A stretch of 64,000 bases of DNA from Diphasiastrum complanatum (GCA_029204225.1 CM055092.1:16547921-16611920); one strand, 5' to 3'. Positions 10,801 to 21,271 are shown, counted from the stretch's first letter. The notes: generated by a model from the letters alone, not told the origin. Translations and numbers: made by a program.

Positions 10801-13800
10801 AATGAAGTTTGCAAATTGGGCCAGATAACTTGCAAAAAAAGTGCCTGAAAAGGTCTGTAAAGAAGGCCTTGAATTCTGTGTAAATCGGGTGTGAGAAGCC
10901 AATTAAAAAGAGAGACAACAGTCTTGGAGGGAAATAGTGCGTCTGCCTGCTTGGTAACCTTAAATTTATGGCCTGAAGTACTATATCTCCTTAATACTCC
11001 CCCATTCAAAATGTTGCCCTCAATGTGGGCTATAGAAGAATCTATACTGAAATGAAAACTGATTTGATGTAGCTGTTGCAAGATTTAAATTGTAAAACCG
11101 CATATGCTAGAGATGTTGTCGAAGAAAGCAGATGCCGTTGGAGAAAGCTGATGCCGTGCACAGGCCACAAAAAGTGAATATGTGAACAAGCTACTACATG
11201 AAGTATCTGGGCTGAAATACACAGCCAACATGAAGAGTGTTTTCCATCGTATGAAAACATGAAGTTTAAGGAACACAGATGGCCCAAGAATGCCAACTGT
11301 GTTATGATAAATGTCACCTGCATTGAAATACACAGCCAACATGAAGAGTGTTTTCCATCATATGAAAACATGAAGTTTAAGGAACACAGATGGCCCGAGA
11401 ACGCCAACTGTATTATGTTAAATGTCACCTGCATGCCTGCCACACATTTGAATATATCATGCCAGTTGTATAGCCCGAGAATACCATATAAAGGTATCGG
11501 TAGGATCACCAAGGTGCCAAACCAAAGAGAAGCATCAATGAGTCTTCGGTATCTCAAAATGATTTGACTCTTTGATGTGGAAGAAGCCAGTGCAGTGAAG
11601 ATGATTCTTTGTAGTTGTTTAATGATTGCTTGAAACATGAACTTCTGAAATGCTCACTTTCAAAATATTACAGTTAGGGGCGAGAATTGGGTTGATACTT
11701 TAAAAGAAAACTGGGTTGATACTTTAAAAGAACCCTTTTTTTTTGCTATCGCTGGCTCAGTTCCTGTATTTTCTCTCTTTTCGACATAGTAGGAAATGGC
11801 TTATGTTTGTTCTTAGCAATCTGAAGTCTACATTTCTAGCAACCAGTGTTTCTGGATGTATCATCATGTTATGTATCTTGTTCTTTCATCAGGGTTCTTT
11901 TCACACGGAAATCCATGGAACTGTTACTAGCATTCTGATGCCCTTATGTGATTCTTTATCTTATACGTCCATGATTCTTAAGTTGGATTGAACTCCTGAC
12001 CTCGAGGTGAAGATAGGAGCTATCATTGACCAACAAGCAACTAATTGTCAGACCCTTATGTGATTTTACCTTACAGAATACAAAGGACAACCCTCCTTGC
12101 AACACATTATTTATTGGGAATCTTGGAGAAGCAACTAGTGAGTCAGAGCTTCGGGGAGTGTTCAGCAGGTATGCCTATGTCAACATTTGATAATATGGAA
12201 GTTCTTGTTAGTTCCATTTTTACGAATTTACTGAAACGAGTTTCATAATGAGAAAGTCTTTAGCATATATTTGTAATGACATGTATAGATATCCATTCTA
12301 TATGTTCCCATTCCATACATACAGAACAAAGACGAATTTGAGTTTGTTCTTGATTTTGTCAATGTAAAATAAACAATGAAAAATCCTACATTTGGAACGA
12401 GGTTGTTCTGGAGATTGCGAACTATGCCTAGGGTGGTCATGTGAAGCTGGGATTACCCCCGACAAAAACCTGTACCCTTATATATCATTTTTCTTTACTT
12501 ATTGGTTTTGTTTCCCCAGATTTGTTGGAAATAAACAGTGAATCTTTTTTCTCAAGGTCATCATCACGTGTTTGCATGTTGTACAAAAATGTCCTGATTG
12601 GGTCACTAGATAGTTGTCAGGTCAAGGCCCATGGGCGCCAATTGATGGCTCTCAAGATGTGCTAGTTCATTTCAATGAGTTTGATTAAATGGTTGGGTCA
12701 GTTAGTTAGCTTTGGTCCCAAGGTTCAAGCCCCTCTTTTACAAACCAAGATGAGTTTGAGGTGTTCATATAGAAGTTTATTTAATGTTTAGAAGGTACTT
12801 ACTATTACTGTTGAGTGTCTCTTGGCTATCATAGTTGTAGATTTTTTGAGGGTCCAAATTAATGTGTGAGTCTCTTTGTCGTGCAAGTCGTATGCCATGT
12901 CTTATAATATGCTGTTCTCTCATGACAAAAGTTGTGTTCTTCTGGTGTGTCAATTAGCGTTTCTTGCTACACTCATTCTGTTTATGGTGTTCATAAAATG
13001 TATATGGCCTTCTCACCTTAGCCTCCAATCTTCACAAAGTGCATAATAAATAGGAAAGAGAGTGTTGGGTGAGTGTTGGGTGGGTTCAGTTTTCTCCTTG
13101 ACAGTATTGTCTTACTTTTGATGAACGACTCGGCTGTGGGCATTTCATCCCTCAACCGGATTGTCCTTAACTTCCTGTCATTGATAAGATAAACATGCCA
13201 GACTGACAGAAAGCTATTCTGTCCGTCATGCCATTTCAGATAGTATAGTATTAGGCCTGTGTTAATTATCTAGTGTAAAGGTTTGTTAAACATGAGGAAG
13301 CATTTGGGAATTGATGATGTGATATTTTAGACTCTTGTTGAAATTATTTGAAGTTATGATTTCCGTAAAGAAAATGGTAGCAAGTAAGATTTTGGTACAT
13401 GATGCTCTATGGTTTGATAGATAATACTTTTATGTGTGTTTGCTTCTCCCAGTCAGCCTGGATTTCGGCAAATGAAAGTCTTGCGGCAAGGAAAGAGTAC
13501 AGTTTGCTTCATTGAATTTGTGGTAATGTTTTCGTCTTATCAGTTGATGTATTTCTTGTGCCAATCTGTATGCTCTAATTTGCTATTATCTGGATTCTGT
13601 AAATAGAGCCAAGGTTGTCCTTGAATATTCGCTTGTGATGGGAAACAATTTGGCGAAACGTGCTTCCCCATAACAAAACTTATATAATTTGTTTAAAGGC
13701 CAAATTTGACCTTGTTTAGCATTTTCTAAGAACCCTGTTGACTTCATTTTCAACACAATCTCTATCTTGCAATATAGATGACTTGTTCCCTCAACTGCCT

Positions 13801-14746
13801 TTCTTCTATATGCAATATTGTAATTACCTTGCACTAGTTTGTGTTTGTAATGATGTGCCATTTCCCAGTTTCTCGGGGGGCTCATCGGTTCTCAGGTGGG
13901 ATCCAAAAACTATTGCACTATCTTATTCATATGTTCTCTGCTGCTTGGTCGTCACCGTTTATCTTTGTTCACGAAATAGCATTCGACTATCTGTCTTCAA
14001 GGGCGACCTGAGATTTGGAATTGCTTAACTTTCTTATTCAGATTGTATCCTGTGGATTACTTTGAAACCTTAAATTTGTCAATGATTCACTTCTAGTTAA
14101 ATGAGTTACATTTGAGTTGCAGTTGCAAGTAAATGCTAATGCCGTGTTAGGCGTTTTACATATGTACTTGAATTACATTGGCATAAATATTTTCTCCCTT
14201 TTCTGTCCCTATCTGAAAGGTGGGTCTTCCAGACCCTAGATGATCACCTTGTAGATCTAAATTGAAATCAGAACTTCTGTTTCCGTATCAGTTCATAATG
14301 TGTTGACTTTGTTAGGTGTAAAAGAGCTAATGCTGAAATCATTCCTGAGGCTTAGATTTGACCTATTTTCCTGACGTCACATTGTTGAATGGGGCTTCTG
14401 TACAGGATGTGAATACTGCTATGGTGGTGCACTGTAACCTTCAAGGAGCTGTTCTTCTGACTTCTGACCGTGGTGGCATGAGGATTCAATATCCTTTATT
14501 CATAGTTACTAGACCTTAGATGTGATTGTCTTTAAAATAGTGCACTGACTGGCTGGGTTAAAAACAGCCTTTTAAGTTGATCCTTAATTCTACTGTACAT
14601 TTTCGAAGAATCCCTATGGTAGAAAGAAAGGTGCGGGAGAATCAGGTTCCGACGGAGTGGCTCCTGCTGTCTCAGGCCTTTCTAACTCAAACGGTGTTTC
14701 GGAACAACATGCCCCCGGGCAGGTACAAAGCTCTTCAACAACTTAA
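1805..14746 (+). CDS. Two-RRM RNA-binding protein (plant RBPMS/Scw1-like), 9 exons, 334 aa
   Basis: The exons are 1805-1879, 2083-2262, 7105-7180, 9819-10005, 10225-10318, 12077-12168, 13453-13522, 14406-14488 and 14599-14746. They total 1005 nt and stay in one frame from ATG to TAA. RRM1 spans about residues 27-110, with RNP2 IFVLGF and RNP1 MGFVLF. A Gly/Pro/Ser/Tyr-rich linker (about 111-204) ends in NTKDNPPCNTLFIGNL, which opens RRM2 (about 212-287; RNP2 LFIGNL, RNP1 VCFIEF). RRM2 closes with MRIQFSKNPYGRKK, and a Ser/Gly-rich tail follows. The spacing and wording match the plant RBPMS-like family, cytoplasmic/nuclear mRNA-binding proteins related to animal RBPMS and yeast Whi3/Scw1. The targets here are unknown. 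Seven introns are GT-AG and intron 8 is AT-AC. The ATG is the first in a GA-rich leader, and exon 1 splices in phase to the RRM. No exon carries a stop or frameshift, so the gene looks functional despite transposon insertions in its introns. The C-terminal end is the least certain part. Confidence 0.93.
2083..2262 (+). CDS. RRM gene exon 2 (core of RRM1)
   Basis: The acceptor is ctctag and the donor is CAA|gtgagt, with phase 0 at both ends and 60 codons. It encodes RNP2 (IFVLGF), the helix KERELQNLL and RNP1 (MGFVLF). Reading past the donor reaches a stop after 22 more codons. Confidence 0.93.
2263..7104 (+). other. Intron 2 of the RRM gene (4.84 kb)
   Basis: GT-AG intron (gtgagt...ttgtag). 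The middle (about 4570-6220) is an antisense copia retrotransposon remnant. The flanks 2263-4569 and 6220-7104 are AT-rich with no protein or repeat signal I can name. Confidence 0.85.
4570..6220 (-). pseudogene. Decayed Ty1/copia gag-protease-integrase fragment in intron 2
   Basis: Minus-strand pieces appear in copia order from high to low coordinate. 6216-5845 is gag, with the UBN2-like stretch SRLVYLQNRLHTLKMEVG. Around 5690 is a CCHC zinc knuckle region (CNYCGKYGHFAFEC). 5305-4943 is the GAG-pre-integrase domain (LWHKRYGHLSYQSL, then CEACALGKQQ) and the start of integrase (TFVDDFSRKV). 4882-4622 is the integrase core (LRSDKGGEYI, HTPQQNDVAQRKD). Stops and frame changes separate the pieces. 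The E of the integrase D-D-E context is altered (AQRKD instead of the usual AERKN), and RT/RNase H are missing. It lies antisense to the host gene, as intronic LTR elements often do. It is dead as an element, and its LTRs were not found. Confidence 0.85.
7105..7180 (+). CDS. RRM gene exon 3 (end of RRM1)
   Basis: The acceptor is ttttgtag and the donor is G|gtacat. It encodes NLVFDADTNSVLRAEMAKKN then LYVKRG. The MAKKNLYVKR motif at the last strand of RRM1 is a hallmark of the plant family. It lies 4.8 kb from exon 2. Confidence 0.92.
7858..8459. mobile_element. hAT-like non-autonomous element with 8-bp target duplication
   Basis: The direct repeats TTGCCAAG at 7858-7865 and 8452-8459 flank 586 bp. 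The element ends are imperfect inverted repeats: CTCAGTTGCAG on the left, and CAAAGTCGCAG when the right end is read inward. An 8-bp duplication with short imperfect termini is typical of the hAT superfamily. Both ends carry GC-rich subterminal clusters in an otherwise AT-rich intron: cggatcgcgatccg and related words on the left, and alternating gatcgc/gttccg words on the right. Such clusters are plausible transposase-binding sites. There is no transposase ORF, and the two antisense frames inside are repeat artefacts. Confidence 0.72.
8492..9163. repeat. Tandem duplication, upstream copy (672 bp)
   Basis: Near-identical to 9174-9839, with about six substitutions and a few small indels. The unit runs from attaaattg, inside intron 3, through the 3' splice site to the first 21 bases of exon 4. 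A 10-bp filler (9164-9173) separates the copies. Confidence 0.93.
9174..9839. repeat. Tandem duplication, downstream copy (666 bp)
   Basis: Second copy of the unit at 8492-9163. Only this copy is followed by the rest of exon 4, so its acceptor (9817-9818) is the productive one. Confidence 0.93.
9819..10005 (+). CDS. RRM gene exon 4 (Gly/Pro-rich linker with internal duplication)
   Basis: The acceptor is aaatccag and the donor is AAGG|gtaaat, entering in phase 1 and leaving in phase 2. It encodes IPGMNTDGPFDHSKRMR and then two 19-residue repeats starting TGADSG. The first 21 bases of the exon and its acceptor also exist 676 bp upstream in a tandem duplicate. Confidence 0.88.
9872..9985 (+). 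repeat. 57-bp in-frame tandem duplication within exon 4
   Basis: Units 9872-9928 and 9929-9985 encode two 19-residue repeats, TGADSGSAGYPPSFLPGVG and TGADSGPGGYPPSFLPSAT. It lengthens the flexible linker between the two RRMs without breaking the frame. Confidence 0.9.
10225..10318 (+). CDS. RRM gene exon 5 (Pro/Tyr-rich linker)
   Basis: The acceptor is catcag and the donor is CAG|gtatat. It encodes YISPGAPYDPYAGYSISQ and then VAHVGPAGYAPVQ. The PYDPYAGY motif and the following PVQ|NTKDNPPCN junction are characteristic of the family. Confidence 0.9.
10575..10900. repeat. Degenerate short tandem repeat family
   Basis: Variants of gcaaatc(a/g)gg...agaag-ctctgc recur roughly every 25-35 bases. 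Examples are gcaaatccggcc, gcaaatcaggtc, gcaaatcgagca, gcaaattgggcc and taaatcgggtg. Unit length and phase drift, so this is an old tandem repeat or the eroded part of a transposon. Confidence 0.5.
11213..11434. repeat. 111-bp tandem duplication
   Basis: Copies 11213-11323 and 11324-11434 both start tgaaatacacagcc and end in cacctgcat. They differ at a handful of sites. Non-coding, within intron 5. Confidence 0.92.
12077..12168 (+). CDS. RRM gene exon 6 (start of RRM2)
   Basis: The acceptor is ttacag and the donor is AG|gtatgc, phase 2. It encodes NTKDNPPCNTLFIGNLGEAT and then the first helix SESELRGVFS. LFIGNL is the RNP2 of RRM2. Confidence 0.93.
12169..13452 (+). other. Intron 6 of the RRM gene
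   Basis: GT-AG intron of 1284 bp (gtatgc...tcccag). I see no repeat, element or coding signal. Confidence 0.85.
13453..13522 (+). CDS. RRM gene exon 7 (middle of RRM2)
   Basis: The acceptor is tctcccag and the donor is GTG|gtaatg. It encodes SQPGFRQMKVLRQGKSTV then CFIEFV. VCFIEF is RNP1 of RRM2. Confidence 0.92.
13523..14405 (+). other. Intron 7 of the RRM gene
   Basis: GT-AG intron of 883 bp (gtaatg...gtacag). I see no repeat, element or coding signal. Confidence 0.85.
14406..14488 (+). CDS. RRM gene exon 8 (end of RRM2)
   Basis: The acceptor is tgtacag. It encodes DVNTAMVVHCNLQGAVLL then TSDRGGMRIQ. The donor is ATATCCTTT (AT-AC class). Reading past it gives an early stop, and no GT donor keeps the conserved MRIQ-SKNP junction. 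Confidence 0.9.
14489..14598 (+). other. U12-type AT-AC intron 8 (110 bp)
   Basis: The 5' splice site ATATCCTTT (14489-14497) is the U12 AT-AC consensus. TCCTTAAT at 14581-14588 resembles the U12 branch-site consensus (TTCCTTAAC). The intron ends TGTAC at 14598, 11 nt after the likely branch A (14587). Removing exactly this segment restores MRIQ-FSKNPYGRKK, the conserved end of RRM2. No GT-AG choice does so. Confidence 0.9.
14599..14746 (+). CDS. RRM gene exon 9 (C-terminus, stop TAA)
   Basis: It starts directly after the intron's terminal AC. The spliced codon CA+A gives Gln, followed by FSKNPYGRKKGAGE, a Ser/Gly/Ala-rich tail and TAA at 14744-14746. A plausible donor (CAG|gtacaa at 14722/14723) lies inside it, so an alternative C-terminus is possible. 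Confidence 0.85.
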
Positions 14747-16979
14747 CAGAGGCTGCAGCATGAGGACGTCACGTTGGAAGTGCCTTCTCGACAGGGGATG
14801 TATTTTAACCTTTTGTTACAATTATGTACACGCTCTCTGCAGTCTTAATCATGCTATGTATGAGATCATTGCATCGTGACCATCATGTTGATGCATTGCA
14901 GCACTCATCATGATTAGGTAGCATGCTCACCAGAGGTCATATACATCAGATCATTGGCAAAGTTGAATGCTTAGGGGATACTCATTTCTAGGATTGTAAG
15001 GGACACGCATTGTCAGGATGCATGGGAAAATTGTGGAAGAGCTCATGCTGCATACATGGGAGGGGACGTGCATCAAACGTTCCTTTTGGAATCAATCATG
15101 GTTCAAAGGCATATCATGAAAGAACATCTTGCAGAAGTAGACTTGTTTGCAAGCATCTGACTTGACATTTTCATTAGAAGACATTTTGGAGGCATCCATT
15201 ACAATCATAGTTTAAGATATGCTTGTCTTGCCCATGCACATTGTTTGCTTGGAAGTTCCATGATAAGCAAGATATGTCCAAAGGTGGCTGTTTGAGTGAT
15301 CATAATGATGGATGATGCAATCACTGTCTTCTGTGCTTGTCCTGCAAACTTCGCATTTGCAAATAAACTTTGCATTTACTTTGGGTAGTGATGCACTTCA
15401 TGTTGCTTAGAGCAGATTGTCAAAGTATTTTGTGCTCATGTATTTCTTTCGTTCAAAATGTGTTACTGAGAATGGTAGTAGCATTTGATTCAATAATTAA
15501 GTGCAGTTGACATGGACTACTTTTTTAAGTTGTGATATTCATGTAAATCTAGCACAGCCTTTTTACATTTCTTTTGGTAGCTGCATTATATTAGTTATCT
15601 GCATCTTACACTAATGCTTTTCGATGAAGATTGACAGGGCTGGATATTTCATGAGACCAGGGGGCTTACTTAGTTCTCATTAGGGCGTGTTTGAAGTACT
15701 TCGCTTATGTTGCCTATGCAGTGAAGAGCTTACAGACTAGATCAGTTCTCACATTGTGTTGAAATATTTGCTTTTTAATCTGCTGTAGTTCTTTTGATCA
15801 TGTAGGAAGTAAGAGACAAGTAGAAAACGGACAGGTTAGATGTGTTACCTTGGTGTCAGATGTTTGGTGTGAGCTACTCTACAATGATGAAAATTTGAAA
15901 GTACACGAGTGGGGGTTGAGGTCTGGTTGTAGGGGCGGTCTGACCTTTGTTTAAATGTCAAAGTGCAGTCTATACTTCTGCCGGATCTAGTTTTATTTTA
16001 GCTCCTTTCTTCAAGAGACAGAGAGCTGTTTTGCAATGCTCACTTTAGTTGCTCAATTAATGAAGTGAGTTGAGATTGTTTGTTGTTAGGTGAAATTTAT
16101 GAATAATTTATCCTTGACAATAGATTGTTCAGGACTATCTACACCTTGTAGGACTGTTGAGGATAAAGGTTCACAGTTTCTTTGAAGTCCCTTTTATGGG
16201 CATTTTCAAGGATATGCTTCTAATTCATATGAAATAGTGCATTTTGACAAAGTGTATGAGGGTAATGTTTTATTTTTTCAGGATGGTCTGCATGTCATTC
16301 AGTTGATATGCCTCACAGCTGTTCTATTGTGAAGATAAAGGTGCTTAAGATATCTCATTTATGTAGAGGCCTGAGGGAATTTTATTCAATGTTTACGGTT
16401 CTCTTTCTTCATCCCTTTCATTCAGAACAGTAGCTTCTTGGTGGTCATGTTCTGTTGTCTTGTTTCTTTTGGTTTTGTCCTGATTTTATTTTTGGTCATC
16501 ATTTACTGCGTGTTCAGCACTGGCTCTACCCGGCAGAATTCTGATTTGCTCGAAATCCACATAGCAACTTATGCTCTGGTACTGACGAGAGTATACTCTT
16601 TGTATTGTGGCCAAACTTATCATTTTAAGTAGTTTATGATTTTGAGAAACATGCTTGAGTAGCAAAAAACTACATGTCTTTGAATGATGAGTTTGTGTTC
16701 TAATCTTAGGAAGCTTGATGCTACGAATGCTCCTTTGGCTTTGCCAGAAAGCTTGGAATCATCCTCTGGTGGCTTAAAACTATCTTCCATAGATGTGGCA
16801 AAAAGCCTTGTGACATTGATGGCATAGATCAGAACCTTTTAGGGACGAAATCCTCTTCCTGCTTTGCAAAGCTTTATATGGAATTGTTATCAAATGAAGT
16901 CCATTTGTTGGTAATCCATTTCAAGCAAGATGTAAAACACAAGCATTAACACTAGAGTTGTAGGAAACAAGACCACTTT
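14747..16979. other. 3' flank of the RRM gene
   Basis: Probable 3' UTR and downstream sequence. No domain or transposon signature was seen. One 39-codon open frame that could be an alternative last exon is listed separately. Confidence 0.45.
16711..16827 (+). other. Possible alternative last exon of the RRM gene (unproven)
   Basis: An open frame of 38 codons plus TAG follows a pyrimidine-containing tract and ag dinucleotides. It reads KLDATNAPLALPESLESSSG and onward, with non-random, protein-like composition. The internal donor in exon 9 (CAG|gtacaa) could splice to an acceptor at gaag|CTT in the same frame. It could equally be chance. Confidence 0.2.
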
Positions 16980-19900
16980 TTTTTTTTTCTCTTTAATAAG
17001 AAATTCGATTTTAACAAGAGTAACCTGGAGCAAATATGTCAAGAAGTTATCATTTGAAAGGAGTGTTGCCATTCCAAACATCTCATAGCAGAAATTGCAG
17101 TTTGTGCCCAACTTATTTCAATTTAAAATGGTAGTAACTGAGGGAATGTTTTTTTTTGAAGTGTAGAAGTATGAGGCCTGGCATTTTTATATTTTGGCTA
17201 CAATACCATTTAAGCTTTTATACTGAATTTCAGAAACACAATATTATATACGTTCTCTAAATTTATAAAAAAGCTTATATTGACTAGAGGATAAATAGTG
17301 TATTCTACTCACTGATTGCTTGTAATAAGTAAATATTTAAGTATTCAGGTAGAATTTGTATATTCTCATGAAGACCATACCATTGATAAAATTCCAGTTC
17401 ACATGGGAATAAAATTTCAAGATTCCATTTCAAATCAAGTTGATAAAGACCTCTTTATCTTATTGTTGCCCATTTTAATTTAGTAATCAAACAGAGCAAT
17501 AAAATCTTTAATATGACATTTTGTATTTCTTTTTGTAGATAAGCGTGTCTTTGTTATTGTCCTCAATTGAAACCTGATTTTTTAGTAATCAACCCAATAC
17601 GTTTGTCAAAAGCATGAAAAGCATGAAAAGTTTATCTGGTCAGATAATCTAGGCATGACATTTAACAAGGGTGTGTGGGTAAGTAACATGGACCTTGCCT
17701 TAATGTACTGCTAGTGCCTAACAGAAAATTAACATCATATCTAGCCAAACTAAATAAATGCTCTTCATGGATTATTGGACCTTTGTTAAAAAGTTATAAT
17801 TTTTTATTTTGTTGTTTGAAGATTGGAATACAACAATGTAGCATTCTTACAGTTTTCAGACAAACATAAATTCAGGGCATCATGTCCATCACATTGATAT
17901 CTCAATGCCAAAATCTTTAGTGCCATGAATGTGCCACAAGTTCTGCCTTGCCAAACACCAATGTTATTTAAGCTTAGTAATGATAAACCAAATGAAGCTC
18001 TCAAATTAATTTTTTGATACCCCTATAAAAATGAATCATTATCTTATGTATACAACTTACAACTATCCTCCATACATAGATCAAAACAACTATCCATGCC
18101 AAACTTTTAAAAAATAGGTCTTACATACTTTTCTTCATAATTGAAAGAAAGAAAAAAAGTAGCATTCTGATATTTGTAATATCATAAAAATATCATATTT
18201 AATATCATAAAAATATCCATTACTTTCTTTTTTCAGATTACATGTGTGATCTTGTGCATCTCATTCTCACTATTTTTAGTAAGTTCAGTAGATACCATGA
18301 AGTGAAAGAGAAGTAGGATGGTCTTTTACTCCTAATTCTAGATAAAATTTCTTTATGATTTTATGACCAAGGTCACAACATATAACAAAAGTGCTAATGT
18401 GTTCCTATCAAGTTCACAAGCCAAAGAATAATTGTTGTTATTATCAACATATATAAAATAGTGACAATGTTCATTCCACAAAAATTGTAGAATTTATGAG
18501 ATTTCGATAGTAGATAGATCAATTGAATGTCTTGCAATCTTTCATGGTCATCCTTGTCATTCATAAAAACCAATTATGCCACTTTCCCCCACACATGGTT
18601 TTCTGTCACATTGTTAATCCATTTTGGTTAGTAATAAGCTTTACAGATCCCTCCAACAAAAATTACGGTCATTCTCATGGTCATATAAGATATTCACATG
18701 AATTCAACTCAACGAATTCAACAACCGATATTACACAATTTTTTCATAGGGATTTCCAAAAATCCAAATTACATAATACAAGCACATTCACTAACCTAGA
18801 TGTCCATTTCTTCTCCTCTTAGAATTTTCAGTTCCCCGAAAATTTTCATCCAACTAAGGTAAAAGGATTTCATAGTAAATGCCCAAAATGAATCAATTTT
18901 TCTTTTTCATTCACCCAACTTTAACATTACTCCGTTAATGTCTCACAATTAACGTAATAGAATGGGAAATTACATGAATGGGAAATCTTCAATATGGAAT
19001 TTAAAAATTCTAACTCTGTATTCAACAAAATTTCTTTTGTTGAATATGGAATTTTCCCACTCATTCTTACCAATTATTTCACATCATTTTTCCACTTAAA
19101 TTGGCATTCAACGAGTGTCTTGCTAAAAGCTTTTGTTTGTACTTTACAATATCAATTAGAAGACAACAACTACCTCATCAGTGTCTTACCGATCTAAAAG
19201 AAAAATATATATGGATTACACCAATTTCACTCTATTCATTGGGAGACTTACTCTAGAATTAACCCATTAAAAAAACACGGTACCATGAACTCCAAAATTC
19301 CCACTACTAGGTACCTACCTGAAAAAAATTTCGAAGAATCAACATCTTGCCAACAATCCGAAATTCATGAACCGAGTATATAGATTTGACAATTAGGATT
19401 CCTATCAAAGGCAAAAAATATTCCTACAATTCCTTTCCAGGTCGACAAAAACCAGTAACATGATTCTTAGGTTCGAGTTAGATGAATTCCCAAAAATCAC
19501 ATTTCCTCCTACCACAGTTTTCACCTTTGTTACTAACTAAACCAAGGTTTTCCAAACACTGGCTAACCGACATGCAACCATGCAACATTGTGGAAAAGGC
19601 TGATTCTTAAAAAGACCCAAGCTAAGAGGTAAAGGCCTACCACACATGCAAAAAAATTAGAGGCCACAAAAACCCTAAAAAGAGGGTCTCAAAGAAGAAG
19701 GAAAGATACTGAGGTCGCGAGAGGAGAGGCCATGACCTCCATTTAACCTCTCAGCCACCATAGTTGTGTAGCAGGATCGCGCTTCTTCACAATAGCAGTC
19801 AAGAAAACACACTCTCCTAGCATCAACAAGTCAAGACTTCAACTAGGAAAGGTTGATGGATTCCTGTGTGACTTAGTTGCACCTTCTTTCATTAAATTAT

Positions 19901-20842
19901 CAGATCTTCAACAACCTCCAGACTCACTAAATTGGCCAACTCTACGCTATCACAGCGGATTCAGGTAAAGGGTGCATGCATTTGGAATGTATGAATTTTT
20001 GCAAAAATTAGTCCACACAAATTCTACTCTCACCAAACTACCTATAGGAGTACAGAGTTTTGAATTCATAATGGACCACGTCCTCTCCATTTGGCATCCA
20101 TCAATGGGTGAAACCATATATCACAATAAAGAGACTAAGGGATTTTAGAAACTACTAAAGTCCATGAATTCATTTTGATTAAATCAAAATGTGACTGGCA
20201 CAGATTTGGCCAGTATAGCCCATGTCGAAGGGGTCCCAGTTCGCCCAAAAAGAACTACAGAGTTTTTAAATAAAATTAGCCTTAGAATTGGCTAAAGTTT
20301 TATTTCGACTAATGTATGCCTGATTTCATCTATGTAACCTCGGGTTTTTATTAATATAAAAAAGTATCTGCAAGACGTCCTTTTTCTTGAGACCAAAAAA
20401 GAAATTTGGGATCGAAGAGTTTAAAAAGAATCAACATCAGCCCATCAACAAATATTCTTGTGTAAATCACCAACAAGCCAACAAAGCTGATCTAAGGGAA
20501 GCAATAACACTTCAGACAAACAAAGTGATATTGGGATCAAAGGTCAGGCAGGACCTTGAGAGACACGGTGCAAGCCTCCAGAGACAAGGACAGTCCTAAA
20601 CGAGTGTGACCCACCGCAAGTGCTATGGGATATTTCAACTTGACAAAATTAAAAGAGAAAAAAGAAAAGAAAATGAAGAGTCTCCCCTTCCTTGTATAAG
20701 AGACGAGAGGAGACCACAACCTTAAAGACTCTTGACTTTGGTCAAGGGGTCTTACCTTTCAATGAGAAAATAGAAAGTGGAAAATGGGCAAGTCAACCCT
20801 TCCCTGCCTTCCAAAAATACAAAGTCAAGACAGTTGAAATTA
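16980..20842. other. AT-rich region with diverged repeat debris
   Basis: No coding frame is credible. Part of it (about 17345-17450) is recognisably similar, roughly two-thirds identical by eye, to 24590-24690. This suggests two old copies of one AT-rich element, the second of which contains a gypsy RT piece. The rest shows nothing I can name. Confidence 0.35.
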
Positions 20843-21271
20843 TGTTAGGATCTAGTGCAGTATGCAGATCACATCACACAATCTCCATAGCCACTCCTCA
20901 CAAGCTCTCAAAGATGGCACAACTAAAGTTATTAGATTACAAAGAAACACTGTATATATAGAGTATTCACAAGGCAAGTGTCCTAAAATTGGCCTACCAC
21001 CTGTCAAATTAAGGTCGGACCCAATATGGCCAAATTCGACCGACAAACTTGGGACATGCCCCCAAGTATAGCAAATACTGTAAATAACTCTATGTGTGGC
21101 TATCCGGCTAACCCAAGTAGTTGTCTACGAGATCAGTGCCCGATCAATATATCCTAACGGGTCACGTCCTGATCACAACCATATACAGTAAACCAAATAA
21201 ATTGTACACTAATTACATCATCACATTTAGAGCTTATACTAATGAATCAGATCACAAGCTGATTTCTAACT
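20843..21271 (-). mobile_element. Copia-type LTR (about 429 bp, minus orientation)
   Basis: Bounded by TGTTAGGATC at 20843 and ...TTTCTAACT at 21271, i.e. inverted TGTTAG/CTAAC(A) ends with one mutated base. In minus orientation it is preceded by a purine tract (cttgagggagagag), as a polypurine tract would precede a 3' LTR. It contains a TATA-like gtatatatagag (near 20950). Its first ~65 bp recur, inverted, at 47279-47345. Confidence 0.6.

Larger units (their letters stand above)
10319..12076 (+). other. Intron 5 of the RRM gene (1.76 kb)
   Basis: GT-AG intron (gtatat...ttacag). It contains degenerate short tandem repeats (about 10575-10900) and a 111-bp tandem duplication (11213-11434). The remainder shows no recognisable content. 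Confidence 0.85.
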
